Notes: generated by a model not told the origin, from the letters alone. A stretch of 64,000 bases of DNA from Pseudoalteromonas sp. SMS1 (GCF_021530565.1 NZ_JAKGBI010000024.1:1-64000), one strand, 5' to 3'. Counted from the stretch's first letter, positions 33,579-42,602 are shown. A program made the numbers and translations.

Positions 33579-34247
33579 TTAAACTTGCTTGACTACCTTG
33601 CTATGAAATACAGTTGCTGATTCTCCTAATTGCAATTTGAGTTGATCACCGACATTAAGTGGGCCAACCCCCTCAGGTGTTCCAGTCATCACAATGTCTC
33701 CCGGATGCAAAGTAAAAAACTGAGTGATTGCCTTAAGCAACATTTCTAGATTGAAGATCATATGTTCACTGTTGCCCTGCTGCCTAAGCGTGCCATTTTG
33801 CCAAAAGCGGTAAGTCAGCCCGGCGTGCAGCTGCTCTTGTGTTACAGGGATAAATGGAGTAATACAGCCACTGCCATCAAAGGCTTTGGCCACCTCCCAA
33901 GGATGGCCTTTTTGCTTCAACTGCGCTTGCAATTCCCGCAGTGTCAAATCAAGTCCCAAACCGACCCCAGCAATGTGCCGGAGTGGCTCCGTACTGTCAC
34001 AATGTATTGTGCTACCAACTAATAGTACCAGTTCAGCCTCATAGTGGTGCGCACCTCTCTTTGAGTGAATAAAGATATCAGGGCCAAACTCACATAGCGC
34101 ACTGGCCGGTTTCATAAACAATAAAGGACGACTTGGCACAGGGTTGTTCAGCTCTTTGGCATGCGCCACATAATTGCGCCCAACGCACACCGCTTTACCC
34201 ACAGGCAAATTCATCGTTGCTTCTGATATCCACTTATGTTGGTACAT
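33579..34247 (-). CDS. Fumarylacetoacetate hydrolase family protein
   Basis: 222-residue FAH-fold protein, cytosolic. Recognisable are CVGRNYVAHAKEL near the N-terminus, metal-ligand HHYEAELVLLVG, GLDLTLRE, and the C-terminal GDIVMTGTPEGVGPLNVGD. Such proteins hydrolyse C-C bonds of acylpyruvates or act as oxaloacetate tautomerases/decarboxylases (YcgM-like, by size). AAGGA 7 bases before the ATG. Neighbours give no pathway hint. Confidence 0.92.
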   Translation of the reverse strand: MYQHKWISEATMNLPVGKAVCVGRNYVAHAKELNNPVPSRPLLFMKPASALCEFGPDIFIHSKRGAHHYEAELVLLVGSTIHCDSTEPLRHIAGVGLGLDLTLRELQAQLKQKGHPWEVAKAFDGSGCITPFIPVTQEQLHAGLTYRFWQNGTLRQQGNSEHMIFNLEMLLKAITQFFTLHPGDIVMTGTPEGVGPLNVGDQLKLQLGESATVFHSKVVKQV

Positions 34248-34346
34248 ATACGTTCCTTACATCACCGTTTTGTATAGCAAATACTACGTCAAATATAATA
34301 GAAAACAGAATGTTATATATCCATACTCATTATACACTCCAGTTAT

Positions 34347-34361
34347 TTAGCAACGTGCTAA
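34347..34361. repeat. Short inverted repeat TTAGCA-ACG-TGCTAA
   Basis: Perfect 6-bp arms with a 3-base centre in the divergent gap between the FAH-family gene and the nitroreductase, 67 bases upstream of the nitroreductase -35. A possible operator, not more than that. Confidence 0.35.
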
Positions 34362-34427
34362 GCAACATAAGTAAAGTTTTTTTGCCACTCTCTATGGACA
34401 AATATGTTAATAAAAACAACCAAAAAG

Positions 34428-34456
34428 TTGAAACCTTTATAATCACAAGTTATAAA
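34428..34456 (+). promoter_or_regulatory. Probable nitroreductase promoter
   Basis: TTGAAA (34428-34433), exactly 17 bp, TATAAA (34451-34456); the start codon follows at 34489 with AGGA at 34472-34475. Confidence 0.6.
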
Positions 34457-34488
34457 AAATGAACTGCAAGTAACTAGGAACCTCAACC

Positions 34489-35166
34489 ATGAAGGCCCAT
34501 GACAATATCCCACTGACGGACTTTATTGAATATTCGCCACAAGAAATGCAACAGCGTGCTGATGAAAACCTCACCCTCATGAAACGACGCCATACCATTC
34601 GTAGCTTTAGCAATAGACCAGTGCCCAAAGAAGTGATTGAGACTTGTATTCAGACCGCAGGACTAGCACCGAGTGGGGCAAATCACCAACCCTGGCATTT
34701 TGTCGCCATTCACAGTAGTGAAATAAAAAAGCAGATCCGAGACGCTGCAGAGCAGTTAGAACGATCATTTTATGAGGGCCGCGCGGGAGACGAATGGCTT
34801 GATGCATTAGAGCCACTAGGTACTGATGCACAAAAACCGTATCTTGAGCATGCCCCTTGGCTTATCGCTATTTTCACCCAGAAAAAAGGGGGGATCCATG
34901 CCGAAGATAAAAATACTAACTACTATGTGCATGAATCAGTGGGTATTGCCACAGGGTTTTTAATTCAATCTCTCCACAATGCAGGGTTGGCAACACTGAC
35001 ACATACACCTAAGCCTATGAGCTTTTTAACCGAAATTTGTCAGCGAGATAGAGACAATGAACGCCCCTATATGCTGTTGATTGCAGGCTACCCAGCTGAC
35101 GATGCAACCGTGCCTGAGCATGCGTTAGTGAAAAAGTCGCTTGATGAAATTGCTTCTTTCATTTGA
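34489..35166 (+). CDS. Nitroreductase family FMN oxidoreductase
   Basis: 225-residue flavin enzyme. RRHTIRSFSNRPVP and APSGANHQPWHFV bind FMN phosphate and isoalloxazine, and GIATGFLIQSLHNAGLATLTHTP is the family's dimer/FMN segment. The PSGANxQPW motif and length are closest to the iodotyrosine-deiodinase-like branch rather than NfsA/NfsB, so dehalogenation of aromatic compounds is possible; quinone or nitro reduction is the general alternative. Single gene with its own promoter. Confidence 0.9.
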   Translation: MKAHDNIPLTDFIEYSPQEMQQRADENLTLMKRRHTIRSFSNRPVPKEVIETCIQTAGLAPSGANHQPWHFVAIHSSEIKKQIRDAAEQLERSFYEGRAGDEWLDALEPLGTDAQKPYLEHAPWLIAIFTQKKGGIHAEDKNTNYYVHESVGIATGFLIQSLHNAGLATLTHTPKPMSFLTEICQRDRDNERPYMLLIAGYPADDATVPEHALVKKSLDEIASFI

Positions 35167-35173
35167 TGGACAT

Positions 35174-35202
35174 GAGATATTGGCTTATATTGCCAATATC
35201 TC
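35174..35202. repeat. Hairpin overlapping the stop of the RND adaptor gene
   Basis: GAGATATTGGC pairs perfectly over 11 bp with GCCAATATCTC across a 7-base loop. It lies between two convergent genes and includes the last codons of the adaptor. No T-run on either side. Confidence 0.7.
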
Positions 35203-36228
35203 ACCCTCATTCAGCCCTGATATTACTACCACGTTTTCACCGTAGTTGGGTCCTAAACGAATGAGCCTTCGAGACTTCACGCCAGTCTCAATAACATCGA
35301 CCATATTCAACTGCCCCGCACGCTTCACCAACTTACGTGGGATCAGCACCCGTTTCACGGTTTGCGCAGGCAAGTAAACTTCAGCATACATACCAGGTTT
35401 GATGCCCGTGGGTGTCACAACATCCAACTTTATTAAAAACTGCCTTGCTAAGTTATCTGCAACGGGCACAATTTCACTAATTTTACCCTTAAGCGTGTGC
35501 GCTGTAGCACCAACTCTGACGGCCAGCTCGGCGCCAATTTGTAATTTCCCGACTAGACTGGCGCCCACTGAAGCTGAAATTTGCAAACTGGCAGGATTAA
35601 ACAAGTCCACGACCGGAGTCCCTGGCGTCACCATATCACCCGGCTCGGCCAAACGCTCTACCACCACACCAGAAATAGGCGCCACAATCTGCGTATATCC
35701 CAGCGCAACCTTCGCACCTTTCAATTGCTCTGCCAGTGCCGTGCGTCTCGCACTTAATTCATCAACACCGCTTTGCCAATTGTCCACTTGATCTCTCGCC
35801 ACTAAGCCCCTGTCTAACAACGCGCTCACGCGACTTAATTGCTTTTGTGCTTGTGCCAACTGAACTTCATTGGCGTCGCTTTGTGCGCGAATTTGTTTTA
35901 CCGTTGCTTGCAACTGTTCATCAGCCAAAGTGGCGATAACCTGACCTTGTTTAACCACTTGTCCCGCTCGCACTTCTACCGACTTAATTTGCGCCAGAAT
36001 GCGGCTCGCTACTCTGGTATTCTCTTGTGCTGATACCATCGCACTGAGGGTATCTTGCAACTCGATCGCCTGCGCCGTTACTAAGTAACGCTCCCCTTTG
36101 TACAACTGAGAGGGGGCCAAATTAATGGGCCGAAGTTTATCCTCAAAGGCGCCGGTAAAAACAGCGAGCGTCAAAACCAAAGTACAGAGCGCGGTAATGG
36201 CCACCACTTTTTTATGAACCAGTTGCAT
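35185..36228 (-). CDS. RND efflux periplasmic adaptor (membrane fusion protein)
   Basis: 347-residue HlyD/AcrA-type adaptor that bridges the inner-membrane RND pump and an outer-membrane channel. N-terminal hydrophobic anchor (VVAITALCTLVLTLAVFTGA), lipoyl/hairpin region with VEVRAGQVVKQGQVIATLAD, a coiled-coil hairpin (about 110-165), YTQIVAPISGVVVERLAEPG, and the C-terminal beta barrel and membrane-proximal domain. ATG at 36228 has AGGAG 9 bases upstream; its first 17 bases overlap the pump gene. No outer-membrane factor gene is adjacent, so a shared TolC is likely. Confidence 0.93.
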   Translation of the reverse strand: MQLVHKKVVAITALCTLVLTLAVFTGAFEDKLRPINLAPSQLYKGERYLVTAQAIELQDTLSAMVSAQENTRVASRILAQIKSVEVRAGQVVKQGQVIATLADEQLQATVKQIRAQSDANEVQLAQAQKQLSRVSALLDRGLVARDQVDNWQSGVDELSARRTALAEQLKGAKVALGYTQIVAPISGVVVERLAEPGDMVTPGTPVVDLFNPASLQISASVGASLVGKLQIGAELAVRVGATAHTLKGKISEIVPVADNLARQFLIKLDVVTPTGIKPGMYAEVYLPAQTVKRVLIPRKLVKRAGQLNMVDVIETGVKSRRLIRLGPNYGENVVVISGLNEGEILAI

Positions 36229-39200
36229 GCTTGCTCTCTCCTCTGGCTTCGTCATTAAATACCAAATAGTACACCACTGGCACCACCACCAAAGACAGCA
36301 ATGTGGAGGCCAAAGTGCCAAAAATAATGGCCAGTGCTAAGCCACTAAATACAGGGTCAAAAATAATCACAACATTACCTAACATAGTGGTGCCTGCAGC
36401 TAATAAAACAGGCCGCATTCTCACCTCACCCGCTCGGCATAGCGCCTCTACTATCGCTACGCCCTGCGCCATTTGTTGGTTTACAAACTCAATTAAGATC
36501 AGACTATTTCGCACCACAATACCCGCTAGCGCTATCATGCCTATCATCGCTGTTGCAGTAAATAACACTGGATCCGGTGCCCCTGCAATACTGCGTTCAC
36601 CGAATTGGTTCAACAGCCAAAAACCCGGCATAATGCCAATCATTGTCAACGGAATAGACGACATGATGATGCCAGCCAATGCACTCGAAGCCGTCTGCAA
36701 ACGTAAAATTAAAAAGATAGCGCACAGGGCAAACGCAAATGCAATGCCCATATCCCGAAAGACATCAACAGTGATACGCCACTCCCCCTCTCCTGAGAAG
36801 GTATAATAGGTACCTTCTGGCATTTGCCACCCGATACCTGCGCCACTGCTCAAAAATGTTCTTTCAAACCACGCTTTAACCTGTGTTTGCTCGCGGCCTT
36901 CATCGCGAACTATGTCTGCAATTACAGCTGCTGGGACACGCCCATTTAGCTCCGCTGTCACATAAATTACTTCCGCCAAATCTTTTCTATGGATGGGCCG
37001 CTGCGCAGCAATTGATTGCCACTGTCCCAGCTCATAAATGGGTACTAAGGGTCGCGCAGCGTCTTCTAGCGCACTGTTTGAAGATGTTTTAGATAACTCA
37101 TCGCGGCCACGCACTTGTAGTGCATTTAATTCGGACCATCGATTGCGATCTTCATAGGGCATTTGAAGTTCAACCTGTAATGGTTCTGCCTCATAAGGTA
37201 CATGCAATAAGCCAGCCTCAACGCCAGCGCTGGCGATTTGTAATGTTTGATTCACGTCCTGCGTGCCAATCCCTGACAACGCGGCTTTGCGCTTGTCTAA
37301 CACAAAGCGGTGAACGTGTGTTTGTGCTGCGATACTAGTATCGACATCGAGCACATGAGCTTCTTGACGCAAGCGATGGGCCAATGTCATGGCAGCTTGC
37401 CGCTGCAAGTCACTGTCAGCAAAGATATCTGCTTTGTAAACCTCAGCAACCAAGGTAGACATCACAGGAGGGCCCGGTGGCACCTCCACGACCTTAATAT
37501 GCCCCCCCTCGTGCACCAAGGGAGCCAGTAACGCTCGCATCCGCAACACTACTTCATGAGATTGATGTTGGCGAAGGTTTTTATCAATCAACAACACTCT
37601 TAAATCCGCTAAGTGACTACCATGGCGTTGGTAGTAACCTCGTACCATGCCATTAAAATCCATACTAGATGGCGAACCCACATAAGCCGCAACCGAACTA
37701 ACCTCTGGTATCTGCCAAAGTTGATTTTGTACACTGTGTGCCATACTTGCGGTGTATTCAAGACTACTCCCCTCAGGTAAATCAATCAGTACCTGAACCT
37801 CATTTTTGTTGTCAAAGGGCAATAGTTTTAATGGTACTGCGCGCATCAATGGCAAACTCACACTCACCAGAAAAGCACCAAGTATCAGCCATAGTAACCA
37901 TTTTGTTTGTCTCGGCTTAGATAATAACCGTACTAGCAAACGGCGATAGCCACTGGTGTCAACTTGAGGGCTCGGTTGCTCTTCAACATCTGCACTGCGC
38001 AATAATTTCATCGCCAACCAAGGCGTAATAAAAAGCGCAACCAAGGTCGATATCACCACACTCAGTGGAATGTTAAATGCCATTGGAGCCATATAAGGCC
38101 CCATCATCCCTGTGATAAATCCAAGCGGAATAAACGCCACAATGATTGTTAGCGTTGAGATCAGCAGCGGTGTTTTCACCTCTTGCATCGCCAACGTCAC
38201 GACTCTCGGTTTATTACCTCTGCGATTGACAAAACGAGTAATATTGTCCATGCCTGTGATAGGATCATCCACCAGCAAACCTAGCGCCAATATCAGCGCA
38301 AACAGGGTTACGCGATTGATGGTGTATCCAAAAACATAACCGATAATCAGGGTAAGCCCGTAGCAAATTGGAATCGCCAACCCAACCACAATAGCAGGGC
38401 GCCAGCCAAGAAACACGCCAACAAAAACGATCACACTTAGTATCGCAAATGCCAAGCTGGCTGTCAGATTATCGACTTTATCATCCGCCGTTTGCCCATA
38501 ATTTCGCAATATTTGATAACTCACCCCATCTGGAAGCATCTGTGCTTCAATCTGTGCCATCTTTGCTAACACTTGCTGCGACACGGTGACTGCATTACTG
38601 CCGCGCTGTTTTGCCACACTAATGGTGACCATCGGTAAGCTGTCACGACTTCGGCTCCGTGCTAACCATTGATATTGTGTCGGCTCACTGGGGCCATCGT
38701 TGACCGTTGCTACATCTGTCAAATAAATCTGTTTACCGTTGATCACATTAACCACAAGGTTTTGTAACTCCGCCACGCTGCGCAGCACATCACCGGTTTG
38801 CAATTGCCACTGAGCCTTACCCGCAACAAACGCCCCTACTTGTTGCAACTGATTGGCATGTTGAATGGCGTTAAAGACATCTAACGGCGTAGTATGGTGG
38901 GCAGCCAATGCTATGGCGTCTAACTCAACCTGTACTTGGCGTTTGCGACCTGCCAATACTTTGACTTCGTTAGTATTGGGGATCGTTTGTAGTTGAGTTG
39001 ACACCTCTTGCGCTATACGTGTTAACTCATAGTCGCTATAACGTTCAGGATCATGACTAAACACGCCCAGCATGAGCATCGCCACATCATCCACTTCAAC
39101 AGGCTTTATTTGCCAATTCGACACCACGTTTGCCTTGCTGTCTTCATTGGCATAAAGCTTCGTGTACGTATTCAGAATGGCACGCTCTCTGTCCTCACCG

Positions 39201-39496
39201 ACTTCAAAGCGCAACGTCACCCGCGTTTTACCCGTAACCGTTGTGGAATATACATGCTCGACCCCTGGAATTTGCATCAACAATTTTTCCAAAGGCTCAG
39301 TGACTAACCTCGTTACTTCGGGCGCATCCACATTTGGCACTTCCACATGAATATCCAAAATCGGCACTGTGATTTGTGGTTCTTCTTCTCTCGCCGTATA
39401 TTGCAGCGCAAATAACCCCAAGACAACACTGACAAGCAACACATAAAGTGGCATACGACTTAGCAATACCCGCCGACTTATTGATGCAAACATCAT
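36212..39496 (-). CDS. RND efflux pump permease (AcrB-type)
   Basis: 1094-residue proton-driven pump of the resistance-nodulation-division superfamily, with two six-helix repeats and two large periplasmic loops (about 35-330 and 560-870). TM4 carries LGLLVDDPITGMDNI: the DD pair is the proton relay, but the usual AIVVVEN is replaced. The first loop has DIHVEVPNVDAPEVT, typical of the AcrB-like group that lacks clear metal motifs. Operon with an ArsR regulator upstream (10 bases) and the adaptor downstream (overlap). Substrate not visible; context points to sulfur or thiol stress. Confidence 0.94.
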   Translation of the reverse strand: MMFASISRRVLLSRMPLYVLLVSVVLGLFALQYTAREEEPQITVPILDIHVEVPNVDAPEVTRLVTEPLEKLLMQIPGVEHVYSTTVTGKTRVTLRFEVGEDRERAILNTYTKLYANEDSKANVVSNWQIKPVEVDDVAMLMLGVFSHDPERYSDYELTRIAQEVSTQLQTIPNTNEVKVLAGRKRQVQVELDAIALAAHHTTPLDVFNAIQHANQLQQVGAFVAGKAQWQLQTGDVLRSVAELQNLVVNVINGKQIYLTDVATVNDGPSEPTQYQWLARSRSRDSLPMVTISVAKQRGSNAVTVSQQVLAKMAQIEAQMLPDGVSYQILRNYGQTADDKVDNLTASLAFAILSVIVFVGVFLGWRPAIVVGLAIPICYGLTLIIGYVFGYTINRVTLFALILALGLLVDDPITGMDNITRFVNRRGNKPRVVTLAMQEVKTPLLISTLTIIVAFIPLGFITGMMGPYMAPMAFNIPLSVVISTLVALFITPWLAMKLLRSADVEEQPSPQVDTSGYRRLLVRLLSKPRQTKWLLWLILGAFLVSVSLPLMRAVPLKLLPFDNKNEVQVLIDLPEGSSLEYTASMAHSVQNQLWQIPEVSSVAAYVGSPSSMDFNGMVRGYYQRHGSHLADLRVLLIDKNLRQHQSHEVVLRMRALLAPLVHEGGHIKVVEVPPGPPVMSTLVAEVYKADIFADSDLQRQAAMTLAHRLRQEAHVLDVDTSIAAQTHVHRFVLDKRKAALSGIGTQDVNQTLQIASAGVEAGLLHVPYEAEPLQVELQMPYEDRNRWSELNALQVRGRDELSKTSSNSALEDAARPLVPIYELGQWQSIAAQRPIHRKDLAEVIYVTAELNGRVPAAVIADIVRDEGREQTQVKAWFERTFLSSGAGIGWQMPEGTYYTFSGEGEWRITVDVFRDMGIAFAFALCAIFLILRLQTASSALAGIIMSSIPLTMIGIMPGFWLLNQFGERSIAGAPDPVLFTATAMIGMIALAGIVVRNSLILIEFVNQQMAQGVAIVEALCRAGEVRMRPVLLAAGTTMLGNVVIIFDPVFSGLALAIIFGTLASTLLSLVVVPVVYYLVFNDEARGESKHATGS

Positions 39497-39506
39497 TAAT
39501 CCTCAA

Positions 39507-39803
39507 TTAAGCTTGGCAAAACAGTTCGTATAGCTTTTCAAGCATGGCAGCTACCTGATCATCGACAACACGGTAATAAATGGTTTGACCCGACCGTCGT
39601 GTTGCCACCACTTGCGCCTTTCGAAGACCCGCCAAATGCTGCGAAAGCGCAGATTGAGCCAACGGTACCCGCGCATTCAACTCGCTCACACTCATTTCAG
39701 ATTGTTGTAAACAACATAAAATCATCAAACGATGCTTGTTGGCCATTATTTTTAACAAAGCCTCAGCTTTTGCCGCACTCTTTGCCATATCTTGTGGGGT
39801 CAC
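39507..39803 (-). CDS. ArsR family repressor, BigR/SqrR-like (persulfide sensor)
   Basis: 98-residue winged-helix repressor. The recognition region reads ELNARVPLAQSALSQHLAGL and the wing TRRSGQTIYYRV. Cys30/Cys31 in the first helical part (RLMILCCLQ) and Cys96 near the C-terminus (LYELFCQA) match the pair of cysteines that BigR, YgaV and SqrR use to sense sulfide or persulfide by disulfide/polysulfide formation. Arsenite- or zinc-binding motifs (ELCVCDL) are absent. GTG start supported by GGGAG 7 bases upstream. First gene of the RND operon and divergent from a rhodanese gene; the operator lies between. Sensing chemistry is inferred. Confidence 0.85.
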   Translation of the reverse strand: MTPQDMAKSAAKAEALLKIMANKHRLMILCCLQQSEMSVSELNARVPLAQSALSQHLAGLRKAQVVATRRSGQTIYYRVVDDQVAAMLEKLYELFCQA

Positions 39804-39834
39804 TTATATACTCCCTGACATTATTCTGGCTGCG

Positions 39835-39863
39835 AGTATAGATATTTACATTAGAAATGTCTA
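39835..39863 (-). promoter_or_regulatory. Promoter of the ArsR-RND operon
   Basis: On the minus strand TAGACA (39858-39863), exactly 17 bp, TATACT (39835-39840). The -35 and spacer lie inside the first palindrome of the operator, so bound repressor would block RNA polymerase. Confidence 0.7.
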
Positions 39864-39881
39864 ATATTAGATTTTACTAAT
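39850..39881. promoter_or_regulatory. Tandem operator, two ATTAG-N6-CTAAT palindromes
   Basis: Two copies of ATTAG-six bases-CTAAT abut exactly (39850-39865 and 39866-39881), each a 16-bp dyad as expected for ArsR-family dimers of the BigR type, which bind A/T-rich dyads. They fill the gap between divergent arsR and rhodanese genes, overlap the minus-strand promoter and lie 20 bases before the rhodanese start. Confidence 0.8.
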
Positions 39882-39901
39882 ATAAATTTGGAGAAAGTCA
39901 T

Positions 39902-40252
39902 ATGCTTATTTCATCACACTCTTTAGTTCAATCGGTTAAGGGATCACTCAGGTGCATCGGGGCAGAGCGAGCAAAAGACGAGCTAACGGCAGATCAGACT
40001 GTCCTCATTGATGTACGAGAGCCCCATGAACATCAACAACAGGCGCCTAAAAATGCCATCAATATACCGAGAGGCCTGATTGAATTTATATTGCCAAAAA
40101 AAGTGCCCAATCCAGACGCAGCATTATTTGTTCACTGCGCAATAGGGGGAAGAGCTGTGTTGGCTGCAGAACAATTGCATCGACTTGGATATACCAATGT
40201 CACCGTGATTGACGCATCCGTGGCAGAAATTTGCGACGTCATAGGCTGCTAA
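39902..40252 (+). CDS. Rhodanese-domain sulfurtransferase
   Basis: 116-residue single-domain rhodanese. IDVREPHEHQQ is the family start motif and the active loop is HCAIGGRA with Cys79 carrying the persulfide. It transfers sulfane sulfur from thiosulfate or persulfides to thiols or cyanide; no signal peptide is clear, so it is probably cytosolic. GGAG lies 8 bases before ATG. Divergent from the BigR-like repressor and its pump, which suggests the pair is induced together by reactive sulfur. Its stop overlaps the next convergent gene by 4 bases. Confidence 0.92.
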   Translation: MLISSHSLVQSVKGSLRCIGAERAKDELTADQTVLIDVREPHEHQQQAPKNAINIPRGLIEFILPKKVPNPDAALFVHCAIGGRAVLAAEQLHRLGYTNVTVIDASVAEICDVIGC

Positions 40253-40737
40253 TTCTTTTGTTCAGCTGCCATCACCTCTCGAGATAGCCAAACCATCCTA
40301 TCTAAGAACCAAGTTTTGGTGAGGATCAATCCCACGCCACCCATGCAGGTGCTGATAGGCTCATGGAAAAATAGCCCGATGGCACACAGCAAGGTAAAAA
40401 CAGCCAGCAGTATGGCGATAGTATTGAGCACGGGTTCATGATGCGTGGCTACTTTTTCCCGTTGATAAATTAAAATACGCTCACCTATTACGCACCTTGA
40501 TGCCCAATTGTCTGTCTTGGCCGGTTTTTTAAAACACCTTGGATTTAACCAAATCCATAATAAAACGACAATTAACGTTGGCCAAAACCATACTTGCAAG
40601 GCTTCACGCCACCATAAGCAAGCCAACAATAAGGGCAAACAGCTGTATCTTGTCCAAACACTCCATGGATTGGCATGGCGCGCCCATACTTTTTCGTCCA
40701 TAGCAAAATACTTGGCTGCGAAATGTGCAAGCTTCAC
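40249..40737 (-). CDS. DUF6653-like membrane protein
   Basis: 162-residue protein with about four membrane helices (LPLLLACLWW, ALQVWFWPTLIVVLLWIWL, NTIAILLAVFTLLCAIGLF, CMGGVGLILTKTWFL). It starts with DEKVWARHANPWSVWTRYS, which I recall as the DUF6653 signature; no function is known. GTG start with GGGGAG 8 bases upstream; an ATG at 40701 is an alternative. Convergent with the rhodanese gene, overlapping by 4 bases. Confidence 0.75.
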   Translation of the reverse strand: MKLAHFAAKYFAMDEKVWARHANPWSVWTRYSCLPLLLACLWWREALQVWFWPTLIVVLLWIWLNPRCFKKPAKTDNWASRCVIGERILIYQREKVATHHEPVLNTIAILLAVFTLLCAIGLFFHEPISTCMGGVGLILTKTWFLDRMVWLSREVMAAEQKN

Positions 40738-40925
40738 TTTGGTATCTCCCCACGATTTACTTAGCTCAAAGCGTAACGCGAAAGTTCACATCAGACTGTT
40801 TAAAAATGTAGCGACAGCCCAACATTTATTGACGCTTTTGGAAAACTCGCTAACAGTCCATTTAACCCGCACTCTGTAGACTCAATATCACTCTTATTAA
40901 ACGCTATCCACACAACAAGGGATTG

Positions 40926-42602
40926 ATGATAATGCGGCAAACTTTAGGGCTTATTTCAACGATAGCCGCGGCGTTTATGCTCCTGAGCGGCTGCCAAGAC
41001 AATCAAGATCACCGCTCTGATTTACAACGTTCAGCTGGTTTTTGGCACAAACCTGCGTATGGTGAAGCACTCAATATCACCATGAATCGAGTGATCCATT
41101 ACCAGTATAATCGTTATGGCTGCATTCAAACATCTGAGCGGAATCACACATCCACGACCACACAAATAGACCCCGTCGCGCTATCCAAAACAAAAAGGTT
41201 ACGGATAGCGCGCAAAGGACAAGTTTACCCACACTACTACACGCAACTCCCAATATTGCCACAGCAATGCCAAAATCCGATTACGATTTCGAGCGCCGTG
41301 GCACCCAGTGTGGTATTTGAATACTTTTGGCACACTTTTAACGATTACTACGCATTTTTTTCCATTCGAGAGGTTAACTGGCAGGCACAATACGACCGCT
41401 ATCGGCCAAAGATTAACGACAGCATGTCAGATGACGCACTCTTTGACATACTTGCCGAGATGGTTGCCCCATTACAGGATATGCATGTCACGCTGTCTTC
41501 TTCTCACAAGGATTATGTCTCCACGAAACCAGTCTCTATCTTCGATGCCATTTTACAAGAGGGGGATGGGTATACCTATCAAGGTGAAAAACAGACCTTA
41601 TCAAGTAGACTCATACATTATCAAACGCAATTGCAGCGTATCAGTCAGCACTACATCACCTCTGATTCTCTAAACACCTTACCTCAAGACAGCGACAGCG
41701 CCACCGCAATTTGGGGTAAAACAGCCTCGAATATCGGTATCCTGGTATTAAATAATATGGAGACATATACCACAAATCCCCATGCCGACGAGCAGCAACA
41801 TCTTGACGCAGCCCATGAGATGATGGTGAGCGTAATGGCTGCACTCAAAGACAGCGACGCCATGATTATTGACATTCGATATAATACAGGGGGAGGTGAT
41901 GCCATAGCTTTAGCGATAGCGGGTTACTTCGCCGACCGTGATTTATTGGCATTTAACAAACAAGCTATCAACCAAACTGGTCGGGGTATTCCAATACGCC
42001 AAAAGCTCTCCCCACATCGCAGTGCCTATACAAAGCCTGTTTATCTACTTACCAGTCAACTCACAGTCAGCGCAGCGGAAGTCTTTACAATGGCAATGGA
42101 TCAACTAGCACATGTCACTAAAGTAGGTGAGGAGACCGCGGGGTCCCTGTCAGATGCATTAAAGTTCACACTCCCAAATGGTTGGCAATTTAGTTTATCC
42201 AATGAAGTGTATCGCAATGCACAGGGCGACATGTTTGAGCATATTGGCTTTACGCCCGATCATCATGTACCTGCATTCAACCACGATGATATGAAAATGA
42301 GGCGCTTCGAAACCTATGATTTTGTTTTGAACACACAAAATAAATCATCTATGGCTAAGCGTCAATTACCAGCATCTGGCAACCTTAACAAGGTGACTGT
42401 GAATATCATGTCGCAAGGACACACGGTCTATAGCCAAGGCTTTTCAAGTGCGACACAAAACCCATTCAAGGCAGAGGCTCCACTTTACTTGACTTACCTA
42501 GATGAATGCGATGATAGCCGGTGTATATCGACTAACACACACCTCACCCATCAATATGGTGAGAATGATGCTGAAGATGACTTAGGCGAATCAATAAGGT
42601 GA
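40926..42602 (+). CDS. S41 family peptidase lipoprotein
   Basis: 558-residue predicted lipoprotein: lipobox LLSGC with Cys23. The C-terminal half (about 265-450) is an S41 (C-terminal processing peptidase/TSP) domain: NIGILVLNNM, IIDIRYNTGGGD, and TSQLTVSAAEVFTMAMDQL, where the Ser before AAE is the likely nucleophile, followed by GEETAGSLSD. The N-terminal 250 residues form a helical cap (FEYFWHTFNDYYAFFSIREV). Probably a periplasmic protease anchored to a membrane; substrate unknown. The C-terminus overlaps the convergent gene by 52 bases. Confidence 0.88.
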   Translation: MIMRQTLGLISTIAAAFMLLSGCQDNQDHRSDLQRSAGFWHKPAYGEALNITMNRVIHYQYNRYGCIQTSERNHTSTTTQIDPVALSKTKRLRIARKGQVYPHYYTQLPILPQQCQNPITISSAVAPSVVFEYFWHTFNDYYAFFSIREVNWQAQYDRYRPKINDSMSDDALFDILAEMVAPLQDMHVTLSSSHKDYVSTKPVSIFDAILQEGDGYTYQGEKQTLSSRLIHYQTQLQRISQHYITSDSLNTLPQDSDSATAIWGKTASNIGILVLNNMETYTTNPHADEQQHLDAAHEMMVSVMAALKDSDAMIIDIRYNTGGGDAIALAIAGYFADRDLLAFNKQAINQTGRGIPIRQKLSPHRSAYTKPVYLLTSQLTVSAAEVFTMAMDQLAHVTKVGEETAGSLSDALKFTLPNGWQFSLSNEVYRNAQGDMFEHIGFTPDHHVPAFNHDDMKMRRFETYDFVLNTQNKSSMAKRQLPASGNLNKVTVNIMSQGHTVYSQGFSSATQNPFKAEAPLYLTYLDECDDSRCISTNTHLTHQYGENDAEDDLGESIR

